NCBI GenBank assembly: GCA_937860145.1
Contig: CALMBF010000165.1
Location: 1 to 64,000, forward strand
From: an uncultured Geobacter sp.
Lineage (GTDB): Bacteria; Desulfobacterota; Desulfuromonadia; Geobacterales; DSM-12255
Direction: 5' to 3'
DNA length: 64,000 nucleotides
Position numbers and translations under genes: made by a program. Below the pieces are notes generated by a model. The model saw only the letters and a program-made list of their open reading frames with translations. It was not told where the DNA came from and searched no databases. Within the stretch, counting starts at the first letter, position 1. The number at the start of each line of letters is the position of its first letter. Of the stretch, positions 1-8,516 are shown piece by piece.

Positions 1-390
1 GGCCATCTTCTCCCGGGCCGGGTTGAGTCCCCCCTCGGCCAGAATCCCCCTGGCGGTGAGCTCGTCGTAGCGTTGGCGGACCATGGCCAGGGCGGTATCA
101 CTGCGCCCCAGGGGGGAGCCGGTTCCGACGGCCACGGCCGCCAGGGTGAGGTCGTCCACTGTCGGGCCGAGCCCGCCGGAGCAAATGATGACCCGGGGGG
201 ACCGCCCCAGGGCGTAACGGAGTTCGGTCGCGATGACGTCCAGTTCGTCACGCAGGACCGTGGCCCGGGTGATCTTCCCCCCCAGGGCGTGGATCTCGTG
301 GCAGAGCCAGTGGGTGTTGGTGTCCTGGATCTCGCCGATGAGCAGTTCGTTGCCGATGACGAACAGTTCGACGGTGACCGGTGGTGTCAT
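1..390 (-). CDS. MoCF-domain (CinA N-terminal-like) protein, 3' end outside window
   Basis: The 130 visible residues begin MTPPVTVELFVIGNELLIGE and match the molybdopterin-binding fold shared by CinA, MogA and MoaB: the GNELLIG.I.DTN start, a GGLGPT.DD.T motif near residues 71-81, and a following helix. The C-terminus lies off the window, so full-length CinA cannot be told from a short MoCF protein. The ATG at 390 is preceded by GGAGA. It lies 61 nt after nfnB on the same strand and is probably the distal gene of the moaA-led operon. A role in cofactor handling is suggested by context, but CinA-type nucleotide-repair functions are equally possible. Confidence 0.8.
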   Translation of the reverse strand, partial: MTPPVTVELFVIGNELLIGEIQDTNTHWLCHEIHALGGKITRATVLRDELDVIATELRYALGRSPRVIICSGGLGPTVDDLTLAAVAVGTGSPLGRSDTALAMVRQRYDELTARGILAEGGLNPAREKMA

Positions 391-451
391 GGTGTTCTCC
401 TCACCTCGTGTGCTGGGGAAGTCCCGGCAGCGTATCCTGCCACAGGAGCGG

Positions 452-1861
452 TCAGCCTGCAAGAGCGCGGTTGATCGCCGCGGCGGCCCGCTTGCCGTCG
501 CCCATGGCGAGGATCACCGTGGCGCCCCCCCTGACCATGTCGCCGCCGGCAAAGACCCCCGGCAGGCTGGTGGCGCCCGCGTCGTCGACGACGATGTTGC
601 CCCATGTGTTCAGGTCCAGGTCCGGGGCCGTGGCGGTAAGGAGGGGATTGGCCCGGGTGCCGATGGCGTTCACCACCACGTCCGCCGGCAGGTCGAACTC
701 GGACCCCTCCACGGGCACCGGCTTGCGTCGTCCCGAGTCGTCGGGGGGACCCAGTTCCATCCGGCGGCAGCGGAGGGCGGCGACCCAGCCGCTTTCGTTG
801 CCGATGATCTCGAGGGGGGCGGTGAGCATGACGAATTCCACCCCCTCCTCCTTGGCATGCTTGATCTCCTCCACTCGGGCCGGCATCTCCGCCTCGCTCC
901 GGCGGTAGACGATCATCGCCCGCTGCGCCCCGAGGCGGCGGGCGGTCCGGACGCAGTCCATGGCGGTATTGCCGCCGCCGATGACCGCCACGCTCTTCCC
1001 GGCGATGACCGGGGTGGTGGCTGCCGGGTTGCGCCCCGCCTCCATGAGGTTGACCCGGGTCAGGAGCTCGTTGGCCGAGTAGACCCCCTTCAGGTTTTCC
1101 CCCTTCAGGTCGAGCATCATCGGCAGGCCGGCGCCGTTGGCGATGAAGACGGCGTCGAACTCCGCCCGGAGCTGGTCCAGGGTGAGGGTCTTGCCGATGA
1201 TGACGTTGCAGTCGATGGCGACCCCCAGGGCGGCGAGTTGTTCTACCTCGCTGTCGATGATCTCCTTGGGGAGGCGGAACTCGGGTATGCCGTAGCGGAG
1301 CACGCCGCCGGTGTCGTGGAGCGCCTCGAAGACGGTGACCCTGTGGCCCGCCCGGGCCAGTTCGCCGGCGGCGGTGAGGCCGGCAGGGCCGGCGCCGACG
1401 ACCGCCACGGTTCTGTCGCTTGCCGCCGGCCGGTCGGCCTGTCCCAGCCGGTCCGGGTTGGCCATGGCCCAGTCGGCGACGAACCGCTCCAGGTAGCCGA
1501 TAGCGACCGCATCCCCCTTGACTCCGCGGACGCACTTCGCCTCGCACTGGGTCTCCTGGGGGCAGACCCGGCCGCAGACCGCGGGGAGGGCGTTATCCCC
1601 CCTGAGGATGCGGGCCGCCAGCGGCAGGTCTTCGGCGGCCAGGGCGTCCAGCACCTCGGGGATGGAGACCCCCACCGGACAGCCGTCCACGCAGGGGCGG
1701 TGCTTGCACTGGATGCAGCGCTGGGCCTCCCGCACCGCGTCGGTCATCTCTAGCCCCCGGTTCACCTCCGCGAAATTCCTGCTCCGCTCCGTGGCATCCA
1801 GTTCGGGCATGTGCACCCGGGGGATGGCCAGGCGCTCCTTCATGGCGAGGTCGTTAGCCAT
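452..1861 (-). CDS. nfnB: NfnB-type NADPH/ferredoxin oxidoreductase, GltD-like subunit
   Basis: A 469-residue protein of the glutamate-synthase small-subunit family. It has an N-terminal Cys-rich Fe-S domain (CIQCKHRPC, CGRVCPQETQC), an FAD-binding GAGPAG motif near residue 155 and a second nucleotide-binding GGGNTAMD motif. No glutamate synthase large subunit is nearby; its partner is the NfnA-like protein encoded immediately upstream. That pairing defines NADH-dependent ferredoxin:NADP oxidoreductase, a cytoplasmic flavin-based bifurcating enzyme linking reduced ferredoxin, NADH and NADPH. The start is the ATG at 1861 (MANDLAMKE), which overlaps the nfnA stop by 8 bp and implies translational coupling; a longer upstream reading would run deep into nfnA. 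SudA/sulfide dehydrogenase is the alternative family name. Confidence 0.88.
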   Translation of the reverse strand: MANDLAMKERLAIPRVHMPELDATERSRNFAEVNRGLEMTDAVREAQRCIQCKHRPCVDGCPVGVSIPEVLDALAAEDLPLAARILRGDNALPAVCGRVCPQETQCEAKCVRGVKGDAVAIGYLERFVADWAMANPDRLGQADRPAASDRTVAVVGAGPAGLTAAGELARAGHRVTVFEALHDTGGVLRYGIPEFRLPKEIIDSEVEQLAALGVAIDCNVIIGKTLTLDQLRAEFDAVFIANGAGLPMMLDLKGENLKGVYSANELLTRVNLMEAGRNPAATTPVIAGKSVAVIGGGNTAMDCVRTARRLGAQRAMIVYRRSEAEMPARVEEIKHAKEEGVEFVMLTAPLEIIGNESGWVAALRCRRMELGPPDDSGRRKPVPVEGSEFDLPADVVVNAIGTRANPLLTATAPDLDLNTWGNIVVDDAGATSLPGVFAGGDMVRGGATVILAMGDGKRAAAAINRALAG

Positions 1862-2705
1862 TGGCCACCTCCCCGAGACGGCACTCGTCGGCGGCGCAGC
1901 GCGCCGCGTCCTCGAATTCACGGTAGGTGGTGAGCCGGTCCATGAGGCTGGCATAGTCGACCCGGTGACCGTCGAATTCGGGACCGTCGACGCAGGCGAA
2001 TTTCGATTCGCCACCTACCACGACCCGGCAGCCGCCGCACATGCCGGTGCCGTCGATCATGATCGGGTTGAGGCTGACCAGGGTCTGGATGCCGTGGGGC
2101 CGGGTCAGCTCCGCTACCGCCCGCATCATCGGCACCGGGCCGACCGCCAGCACCAGCCGGGGTGCCCGCTCCGGGTCTGCCATCAGGTCGGCCAGTGCTG
2201 CGGTGACGAATCCCTTCCTCCCCCTGGTGCCGTCCTCGGTGGTGACCAGGAGTTCATGGGAGAGGGCGGCGAGCTCGTCGGCGAGGATGATGTACTGGCT
2301 GGAACGGCCGCCGATGATCGATGTCACCTCGTTGCCGGCAGCAGCAAGGGCCTTGGCCAGGGGGTAGAGCACGGCAGTGCCGACCCCGCCGCCGACGCAG
2401 GCGACCCTGCCGAACTGTTCGATGTGGGTCGGCTGGCCCAGGGGGCCGGCCACATCCCGCAGGGAGCCGCCGGCCGGGGTGGAGACGATGCGGCGGGTGG
2501 AGGCGCCGATGGCCTGGACAAAGAGGGTGATGGTCCCTTCCGCCGGGTCGGCGTCGCCGATGGTGAGGGGGATCCGCTCCTCTCCCCGGTCGGCCCGGAC
2601 GATGACGAACTGACCGGGCCGGCGTGCAGTGGCGATGCGCGGCGCCCGCACCACCATCCGGTGGAGGTTGGGGGCAAGGGTTTCGTTGCTGAGGACTTCG
2701 AACAT
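1854..2705 (-). CDS. nfnA: NfnA-type ferredoxin-NADP reductase subunit
   Basis: A 283-residue protein of the FNR-like family that partners GltD-like subunits. An N-terminal FAD barrel carries RRPGQFVIV and RIPLTI, followed by a glycine-rich NAD(P) loop (GGGVGTA) and a C-terminal 2Fe-2S ligand cluster, GTGMCGGCRV then FACVDGPEF. Three ATGs are close together; ATG 2705 (MFEVLSN) is chosen because AAAGGA lies six bases before it, while the other two start inside or next to that site. With nfnB it should form the NfnAB heterodimer that exchanges electrons between the reduced ferredoxin made by the AOR and the pyridine nucleotides. A palindromic repeat separates it from the upstream radical SAM gene. 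Confidence 0.88.
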   Translation of the reverse strand: MFEVLSNETLAPNLHRMVVRAPRIATARRPGQFVIVRADRGEERIPLTIGDADPAEGTITLFVQAIGASTRRIVSTPAGGSLRDVAGPLGQPTHIEQFGRVACVGGGVGTAVLYPLAKALAAAGNEVTSIIGGRSSQYIILADELAALSHELLVTTEDGTRGRKGFVTAALADLMADPERAPRLVLAVGPVPMMRAVAELTRPHGIQTLVSLNPIMIDGTGMCGGCRVVVGGESKFACVDGPEFDGHRVDYASLMDRLTTYREFEDAARCAADECRLGEVANG

Positions 2706-2737
2706 TGTCATTCCTTTCATGTCTTAAACTGATTTGT

Positions 2738-2828
2738 AGCCACGAAGGGCACGAAGTTTCACGAAGAACTAGTTCTTGCTACATCCACGTTTTGATCCGT
2801 TACGATTATCTTCGTGTCCTTCGTGGCT
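2738..2828. repeat. Palindromic intergenic repeat (CCACGAAGG type)
   Basis: Two 19-nt arms, 2738-2756 and 2810-2828, are reverse complements with one mismatch (AGCCACGAAGG.CACGAAG). They flank a 53-nt centre inside a 146-nt gap of the operon. The 'CCACGAAGGnCACGAAG' form recalls dispersed intergenic repeats seen in many genomes, but family identity was not tested. Confidence 0.75.
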
Positions 2829-2851
2829 GACCGCTGTTGGTTTCCCGTGGA

Positions 2852-4213
2852 TCACGACAGGCACTGGAACAGACCGTTGCCCCAGAGGCAGGCACCGCAG
2901 GGCTCGCTGTTCAGATAGCAGTCCTGGGCGAAGGGCTCGGCCTGGATGTAGTCGCAGGGAGCCGAGGGGCATCCGGGGCAGAAGGGGTGGCTGGCCGAGA
3001 GAATGTTCTCCCGGTAGGTACGAAACTCCCGCCGGTTCCAGATCTCCCGTATGCTCTCCTCGGCCAGGTTGCCGAAGACCCGTGGCTGCACCGGGTGGAG
3101 CCAGCCGGCCGCATGGGCGCGGCAGTCATGCCAGAGGTAGTAGCAGGGGTGCACCAGTCCGTCCCAGCTGACGAACGCGCCACCCTGGTTGACGAACTCG
3201 CAGCTGCGTCGCTCCCGGGGGGCCGCCTGGGGGAGCCGCAACTCGATGCCGGTTCGGGCCGCTACCTCCTCTGCCTCGGCAAATACTTCGTGGAGCTCCA
3301 GGCTGCGGCCGTAGTCGAAGGAAAGGAGCCGTTTCAGGTCGAGAGTGATGCCACGGCGCACCGCATCGGCTTTCATGGCCGCGACGAAGGAGACGATCCT
3401 CTGTTCCTGCGGGGTGCGGTCGTATTTCCAGAGCAGGTCGAAGTAGCGGCCGATCTCGATGCCGGCCACCTCCGCCTTGTCCTGCCAGACGTGGAACAGG
3501 GCGAGGGCCTCGTCGGTACAGAGGTCATAGGCGCACCGTCCGGCGTGGGACTCATCGTAGGGGAGCATGTGCGAGACGATGGCAAAGGACGCCTTGCGCT
3601 CGGCAGCCCACGCCAGGGCCGCGGGCAGTTCCCGCAGGTTATCGCGCATGATGACGAACTCGACACCGACCTGCAGCTCCTGCCGCCCGCAGAGCGACTT
3701 GGCCCGTGCCATGGCACCGAGGGCGTGGTCCACTCCGGCCAGCTCCCCGCCGGTGCGGACAGTCCTGAAGGTATCCGGGACGATTCCGTCCAGAGAGAGA
3801 CAGATCCGGTCCAGCCCCGCATTGGCAAGGGAGATGGCCCGCAGGGAGGTCAGCATCAGTCCGTTGCTCTGGAAACCGACCCAGCCGTGGCTCGGCATCA
3901 GCTCCTTGGCCCGGTTGATAAACTGTTCGAGCCGGCTGTTGAGGAGGGGCTCACCGACACCGTTCAGCACCATGGCGTCCAGGCGCGTCATGGCAGGTTC
4001 CATGGCCGCGAAGGTTTCCGGGGAAAGGTCGCCGTCGGTACGGCTCCCCCCGGTGCCCTGCTTCATGCACATGATGCAGTTCAGGTTGCAGCGGCTCGTC
4101 GTCTCGATGAAGAGACGGGAGGGGAGATCACGCAACGCCGGTATCACCCGGGTTTCGTCCGGTTGAAACCCGGGAGGGGCCACGAGTGAGAGTGCAGCGG
4201 CTTGCCGGCTCAT
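2852..4213 (-). CDS. Radical SAM/SPASM protein, putative tungsten-cofactor oxidoreductase maturase
   Basis: A 453-residue radical SAM enzyme with the 4Fe-4S/SAM motif CNLNCIMC (Cys 42, 46, 49), a GEPLLN motif in the barrel, and a cysteine-rich SPASM-type tail (CEFVNQ, HPCYY, FCPGC, PCGAC). From memory, a family of SPASM proteins annotated as tungsten cofactor oxidoreductase maturases co-occurs with AOR genes, and this location fits that family. The substrate modification is unknown. The ATG at 4213 overlaps the upstream stop as ATGA, so it is coupled to the EMO-like gene. The general radical SAM/SPASM call is firm; the maturase role is inferred from context. Confidence 0.8.
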   Translation of the reverse strand: MSRQAAALSLVAPPGFQPDETRVIPALRDLPSRLFIETTSRCNLNCIMCMKQGTGGSRTDGDLSPETFAAMEPAMTRLDAMVLNGVGEPLLNSRLEQFINRAKELMPSHGWVGFQSNGLMLTSLRAISLANAGLDRICLSLDGIVPDTFRTVRTGGELAGVDHALGAMARAKSLCGRQELQVGVEFVIMRDNLRELPAALAWAAERKASFAIVSHMLPYDESHAGRCAYDLCTDEALALFHVWQDKAEVAGIEIGRYFDLLWKYDRTPQEQRIVSFVAAMKADAVRRGITLDLKRLLSFDYGRSLELHEVFAEAEEVAARTGIELRLPQAAPRERRSCEFVNQGGAFVSWDGLVHPCYYLWHDCRAHAAGWLHPVQPRVFGNLAEESIREIWNRREFRTYRENILSASHPFCPGCPSAPCDYIQAEPFAQDCYLNSEPCGACLWGNGLFQCLS

Positions 4214-6207
4214 GCCGCGCCGCCCGACAGCCCCGCCGCCACGACTTCGGCGAGGTCTTTCACCCTGACCCGGCTGGTTCCCGTGTCCTTGAGCCCATCC
4301 TCGAACATGGTCAGGCAGTAGGGACAGGAAACGCAGATGGTGTCCGGAGCCGCGGCCAGGGCCTCGTTCACCCGCTCCAGGTTGATGCGGGTGCCGCTCT
4401 GCTCTTCCATCCACATCCTGCCTCCGCCGGCGCCGCAGCAGAAACCATTCTGCCGGTTTCGCGCCAGCTCCTTCGGTTCGGTCCCGGTGGCGCCGGCAAG
4501 GACCTGCCGGGGAGCATCGTAAACGTCGTTGTGGCGTCCCAGGTAGCATGAGTCGTGGAACACGGTGACCCCCAGGTCGTCAACCGTCCGGTCGAGGGCC
4601 AGCCTGCCGCCTGCGATCAGGTCGCGGATCAGCTCGCTGTGGTGCACCACCTCCAGCTCCAGGCCGTAGTGACGGTAGTCGTTCTTGAGGACGGTGAAAC
4701 AGTGGGGGCACTGGGTGATCACTTTCGTTACCCCTCGTTCCCGCAGCAGGGCGGTGTTCTCCGTAGCCAGCCGGTCGAAGACGAATTCGTTGCCAAGCCG
4801 TCTCAGGCTGTCGCCGCAGCACTTTTCGTCGCGGCCGAGAATCCCCCACGAGACCCCTGCACGGTCGAGGATACGGGCCAGGGCCAGGGTCACCTGCTTG
4901 CTGCGGGAGTCAAAGGAGCCGGCACAGCCGACGAACAGCAGGTACTCGGTCTCTCCTGCCACAAAGGGTCTGGCCTCAAGGGAGCTGCACCACTTGGTCC
5001 GCTCTGATGGCGCGATCCCCCACGGGTTGGCGCGACTCTCCATGTTTTCGAAAAAGCCGAGAAGCTCCTCGGGAAAACAACTCTTCATCTGCACCAGGCT
5101 TCGGCGCAGTGCCACGATTTTGGGCATCTGCTCGATGCAGACCGGGCAGGCGGAGAGGCAGGCCCCGCAGGTCGTGCAGCTCCAGATCGCCTCCTCGCCG
5201 ATCGTTGCCTCGGAATCGTCCCCGATGAGCGGGACGGTTGGCTTCACGCCGTATTTCAGGGAGTCACCATTGGCAAGAAGGTTGGTCTTGATGGCGTGGA
5301 TCACCTGCCGGGGATTCAGCGGCTTGCCGGTGGCACGGGCAGGACAGGCGTCCTGGCAGCGGCCGCATTCGGTACAGGAGAACGAGTCCAGGATGTCCTT
5401 CCAGCTGAAGTCCCCCACCTGCGCAACGCCGAAGCTCCTGTCCGGGGTGAACTCCTCCCTCGGCTGGGTGTTCGGTTTCTCAAGGGAGCGGAAAAAGCAG
5501 TTGGGTATGGCGGTCAGCACGTGCATATGCTTGCTCGCCGGAAGGAAACAGAGGAACGCCAGCAGCACGAGGGCGTGGAGCCACCAGAACATGCCGGCAA
5601 GGGTAGCAAGGAGGGTGGAGGAGAGGCCGGAGAAACTGCCGGCGACCACGGATGACACCGGCATCCATGTCGCCGCGCTTTCCCGCCCGAGAGCTATCTC
5701 GCAGCCGTGGAGCCCGAGAGAGGCAAGCATGAGGAGGCCGATGGCTCCGAGAATGACGAACGCCTCCATGCTCCGGCCGGACACATAGTCGCTGTCCAGG
5801 GCTGCCGGCCGGACCAGCAGACGCCGGCCTGCGGCGACGATGACCGCACCCAGGCAGAGGAGCGAAGCGGTGTCAAAGGCCAGGAGCAGCACGTTGCGCA
5901 GGGGAGGGGGGAGCAGCAGTCCCAGGTTGAAGCCGGGGGATATCCCTTGGATGATGAATTCCCCGTTGGCCAGGGCCAGGACCAGGAACGACCAGAAGAT
6001 GACCATGTGGTTGATGCCGAATGGTCGTTGCGCCACCCTCTGCTGGCAGATCGCATCACCCAGCATGGCCCGCAGGCGGGTAAGCGGCCTGTCGAAACGG
6101 TTCTCCGGTCGTCCCGCCCCGATGAGGACGATCCGGCGCCAGGCAAGCCAGAAAAAGAGGCCGAGACTGGCGGCAAGCAGTATGGAGAAGACGGTTTGCT
6201 CTATCAT
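4210..6207 (-). CDS. Membrane Fe-S oxidoreductase, EMO-like (ETF:menaquinone oxidoreductase)
   Basis: A 665-residue protein in three parts: an N-terminal NarI/heme-b-like membrane domain (about residues 1-235, with His 67, 167, 211 and 227 as possible heme ligands), a ferredoxin domain with two 4Fe-4S motifs (CTECGRCQDACP at 278-289, CTTCGACLSACP at 344-355), and two HdrD/GlcF-type CCG domains (CCGDSL, CCGAGGG). This order matches the membrane oxidoreductases reported to pass ETF electrons to methylmenaquinone. It starts 7 nt after etfA and overlaps the radical SAM gene, so ETF is the expected partner. No acyl-CoA dehydrogenase gene is present in the window, which makes the electron donor unusual. 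Confidence 0.85.
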   Translation of the reverse strand: MIEQTVFSILLAASLGLFFWLAWRRIVLIGAGRPENRFDRPLTRLRAMLGDAICQQRVAQRPFGINHMVIFWSFLVLALANGEFIIQGISPGFNLGLLLPPPLRNVLLLAFDTASLLCLGAVIVAAGRRLLVRPAALDSDYVSGRSMEAFVILGAIGLLMLASLGLHGCEIALGRESAATWMPVSSVVAGSFSGLSSTLLATLAGMFWWLHALVLLAFLCFLPASKHMHVLTAIPNCFFRSLEKPNTQPREEFTPDRSFGVAQVGDFSWKDILDSFSCTECGRCQDACPARATGKPLNPRQVIHAIKTNLLANGDSLKYGVKPTVPLIGDDSEATIGEEAIWSCTTCGACLSACPVCIEQMPKIVALRRSLVQMKSCFPEELLGFFENMESRANPWGIAPSERTKWCSSLEARPFVAGETEYLLFVGCAGSFDSRSKQVTLALARILDRAGVSWGILGRDEKCCGDSLRRLGNEFVFDRLATENTALLRERGVTKVITQCPHCFTVLKNDYRHYGLELEVVHHSELIRDLIAGGRLALDRTVDDLGVTVFHDSCYLGRHNDVYDAPRQVLAGATGTEPKELARNRQNGFCCGAGGGRMWMEEQSGTRINLERVNEALAAAPDTICVSCPYCLTMFEDGLKDTGTSRVRVKDLAEVVAAGLSGGAA

Positions 6208-6214
6208 GTGTTCG

Positions 6215-7546
6215 TTACCTCGCAGACGGTTGCAGCTTCTTCAGGGTACGGAGCTGCGCGGTGAGTTCGGGGACAACCTGGAACAGGTCGCCCACGATGC
6301 CGTAGGTGGCCACTTCGAAGATGGGAGCCTCGTGGTCCCTGTTGATGGCGATGACCGTGTCGCTATCCTGCATCCCCACGAGGTGCTGGATGGCGCCTGA
6401 GATACCGCATGCAATATAGATCTTGGGGCGGACGGTCCTGCCGGTCTGGCCCACCTGCCGTTCCGGCGGCAGCCACCCGGCATCCACGGCGCTGCGCGAG
6501 CCGGCTACCACTCCTCCCAGCTCATCGGCCAGTTCCTGCAACAGGTGGAAGTTCTCCTTGGCCATCAGCCCCCGTCCTCCGGAGACGATGAACTCCGCCC
6601 CGGTGATGTCCATGCCACCCGTGCTGTTCCGGTCGTGGACGATCTCAAGTACCTTGGTGAAGATGTTCGCTTCGGCAACGGTGAAAGGGCTGCGGATGAC
6701 GGGGCCGCTGGCCATGGTGCGCCTCTCCGGCAGGGGCATGACCTGGGGCCGGACCGTTGCCATCTGGGGGCGGAACCGGTCGCACATGATGGTCGCCATG
6801 ATGTTGCCGCCAAAAGCGGGGCGGGTCTGCATCAGGTTGCGCCTGTCATCGATGCCGAGGCCGGTGCAGTCGGCTGTGAGGCCGGTCTTGATACGGGTAG
6901 CCACGGCGCCGGCCAGGTCGCGGCCGAGGCCGGTGGCCCCCATGAGGACGATTTCCGGTTTGTGCCGGTCTACCAGGTGGCAGAGGGCGTCAAGGTACGG
7001 TTCGGTGCGGTAGTGGAGGAATTCCGGGGAGTCGATCAGGTAGGCTTGGTCGGCGCCGTAGGCAAATGCCTCGTGACAGAGGTGCTCGACCCTGCTGCCG
7101 ATCACCACCGCCGAAAGGGGGACATCCAGCTTCGTGGCCAGCTCCTTCCCCGCGCCGATGAGCTCCCACGAGACCCGGGCGGGCTCCCCCCCGGTCTGTT
7201 CGATGAAGACCCAGACCCCCCGGTAACCGGCGAGGAGCTCGCGACGGCGCAGTTCCTCTTCGTCGACATCCTCGTCGGCACGTCCGGCTGTCTGCTCCAG
7301 TTTCGCCAGGATCTCCAGCTCCTCCGGGGTATAGAATATCTCCAGTGCGCTTCCCGGGCAGGCCTTGACGCACTTGAGGCAGCCGATGCATTTTGGCAGG
7401 TCGATCAGCGGCTCTCCCGCCTCACTCATCTCGATACCGTCAACCGGGCAGATGCTCTGGCAGCGGGCGCCGCAGGCGATGCACCTGCCCGGCACCAGGC
7501 GGACCTTGCCCCGGGGCTTCTTGGTCGCTTTTTTCATGTCGGTCAT
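6215..7546 (-). CDS. etfA: EtfA with N-terminal 2x[4Fe-4S] ferredoxin domain
   Basis: A 443-residue electron-transfer flavoprotein alpha subunit. Residues 1-70 are a ferredoxin module with Cys 22/25/29/33 (unusual C-x2-C-x3-C-x3-CP) and Cys 53/56/59/63. ETF-alpha domain I follows, and the FAD domain carries SGGRGL, GQTGRTV and the GISGAIQH loop. EtfA proteins with such ferredoxin fusions are known from bifurcating complexes (CarE, LctC types). The ATG at 7546 follows GAGGAG. It lies 7 nt from the EMO-like gene and 140 nt downstream of etfB, with a palindromic repeat in that gap. The fusion gives ETF a direct inlet for low-potential electrons. Confidence 0.92.
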   Translation of the reverse strand: MTDMKKATKKPRGKVRLVPGRCIACGARCQSICPVDGIEMSEAGEPLIDLPKCIGCLKCVKACPGSALEIFYTPEELEILAKLEQTAGRADEDVDEEELRRRELLAGYRGVWVFIEQTGGEPARVSWELIGAGKELATKLDVPLSAVVIGSRVEHLCHEAFAYGADQAYLIDSPEFLHYRTEPYLDALCHLVDRHKPEIVLMGATGLGRDLAGAVATRIKTGLTADCTGLGIDDRRNLMQTRPAFGGNIMATIMCDRFRPQMATVRPQVMPLPERRTMASGPVIRSPFTVAEANIFTKVLEIVHDRNSTGGMDITGAEFIVSGGRGLMAKENFHLLQELADELGGVVAGSRSAVDAGWLPPERQVGQTGRTVRPKIYIACGISGAIQHLVGMQDSDTVIAINRDHEAPIFEVATYGIVGDLFQVVPELTAQLRTLKKLQPSAR

Positions 7547-7569
7547 TTCATCTCTCCTCAGAAGCTAAG

Positions 7570-7684
7570 GCTGTCGATTTCGTGCAAGTCCCAGGCGCGC
7601 AAGGGATGCCGAGGAGGCGTAGCAGCGCTACGTCGCACGAAGGCATTCCGCAGGGCAACGCCGGAATTGTGCGAAAGCGGCAGC
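7570..7684. repeat. Palindromic intergenic repeat, uninterrupted copy
   Basis: A 115-nt element between etfB and etfA. The ends are imperfect inverted repeats (GCTGTCGATTTCGTGCAA against the complement of TTGTGCGAAAGCGGCAGC), and the centre contains GTAGC-AGC-GCTAC. Both halves recur around 35923-36109, where the centre is split by another sequence. It matches no gene. Confidence 0.75.
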
Positions 7685-7686
7685 CG

Positions 7687-8499
7687 TCAGACCGTCAGCA
7701 GATCCTTCGCCACCAGCCGCTCCAGCAGCATCCTCGCCGCCCCTGCCGGATCTGCCAGGCCGTTGCCGATCATCTCCCCCTTCTCCCGCTCCGGGGAGAA
7801 TATGCGGCTGACCCAGGTGGGTGACCCCTTCAGGCCGATGGTGGACGGATCGAGACCGAGGACCTCATTGCTCCAGACCTGGACCGTGGCGGCGGCAGCC
7901 GCAAGCCGCTGGTGGACGGTGGGGTAACGGGGGCGATTCAGCTCCCGGACAACGGTGATCATGGCCGGCAGGCTCGCCTCCACGATCTCGTAGCGCCCCT
8001 CAAGCTTGCGCCGCACCCGTATCCGGCGCCGCATCAGGTCCACATGCTCGATCCGGTCGACCAGGGTCAGCTGGGAGAAGCCGAGCCGCACGGCAATCCC
8101 CGGGCCGACCTGGGCCGTGTCGCCGTCGATGGTCTGCTTGCCGCAGAAGACGATGCCCACCTCCTCCTGCTGGTGCAGGCGCCGGATCGCCGCCGCAAGC
8201 ACGGTGCTGGTGGCCAGGGTGTCCGCCCCGCCGAAGGCGCGGTCGGAAAGGAGGATCGCCTCGTCCACACCCTGGCAGAGGGCACGGCGCAGGGTTGCCT
8301 CGGCGTTGGGTGGGCCCATGGAGAGGGCAACCGTTCTGAACCGGTAGCGGTCCCTGAGCCGGAGGGACTCTTCCAGGGCGTGGGTGTCGTAGGGGTTGAC
8401 GATGAACGGTATGCCGTCCCGGACCAGGGTGTTGGTCACCGGGTCGATCTGGACCTGGGTGGTGTCGGGGACCTGTTTGATGCAGCTGACAACGAGCAT
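7687..8499 (-). CDS. etfB: Electron-transfer flavoprotein beta subunit
   Basis: A 270-residue ETF beta subunit: MLVVSCIKQVPDT start, NPYDTHALEE, and the DGDTAQVGPGIA motif near residues 120-131 that binds the second nucleotide/flavin. This motif resembles the DGDTAQVGP form of the ETF group containing bifurcating members rather than the mitochondrial DDDxNQTGQ form. The ATG at 8499 is preceded by GGAGGAG; the longer reading runs into the MOSC gene. It should dimerise with EtfA. The gene lies 17 nt after the MOSC gene within the operon. Confidence 0.92.
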   Translation of the reverse strand: MLVVSCIKQVPDTTQVQIDPVTNTLVRDGIPFIVNPYDTHALEESLRLRDRYRFRTVALSMGPPNAEATLRRALCQGVDEAILLSDRAFGGADTLATSTVLAAAIRRLHQQEEVGIVFCGKQTIDGDTAQVGPGIAVRLGFSQLTLVDRIEHVDLMRRRIRVRRKLEGRYEIVEASLPAMITVVRELNRPRYPTVHQRLAAAAATVQVWSNEVLGLDPSTIGLKGSPTWVSRIFSPEREKGEMIGNGLADPAGAARMLLERLVAKDLLTV

Positions 8500-8516
8500 G
8501 GTGCTCCTCCGGGCGT

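Noticed and set aside
1862-2014. N-terminal extension of NfnB by 51 codons
   Set aside because: The extension overlaps nfnA deeply, has low-complexity content and no ribosome site; ATG 1861 gives a normal family start.
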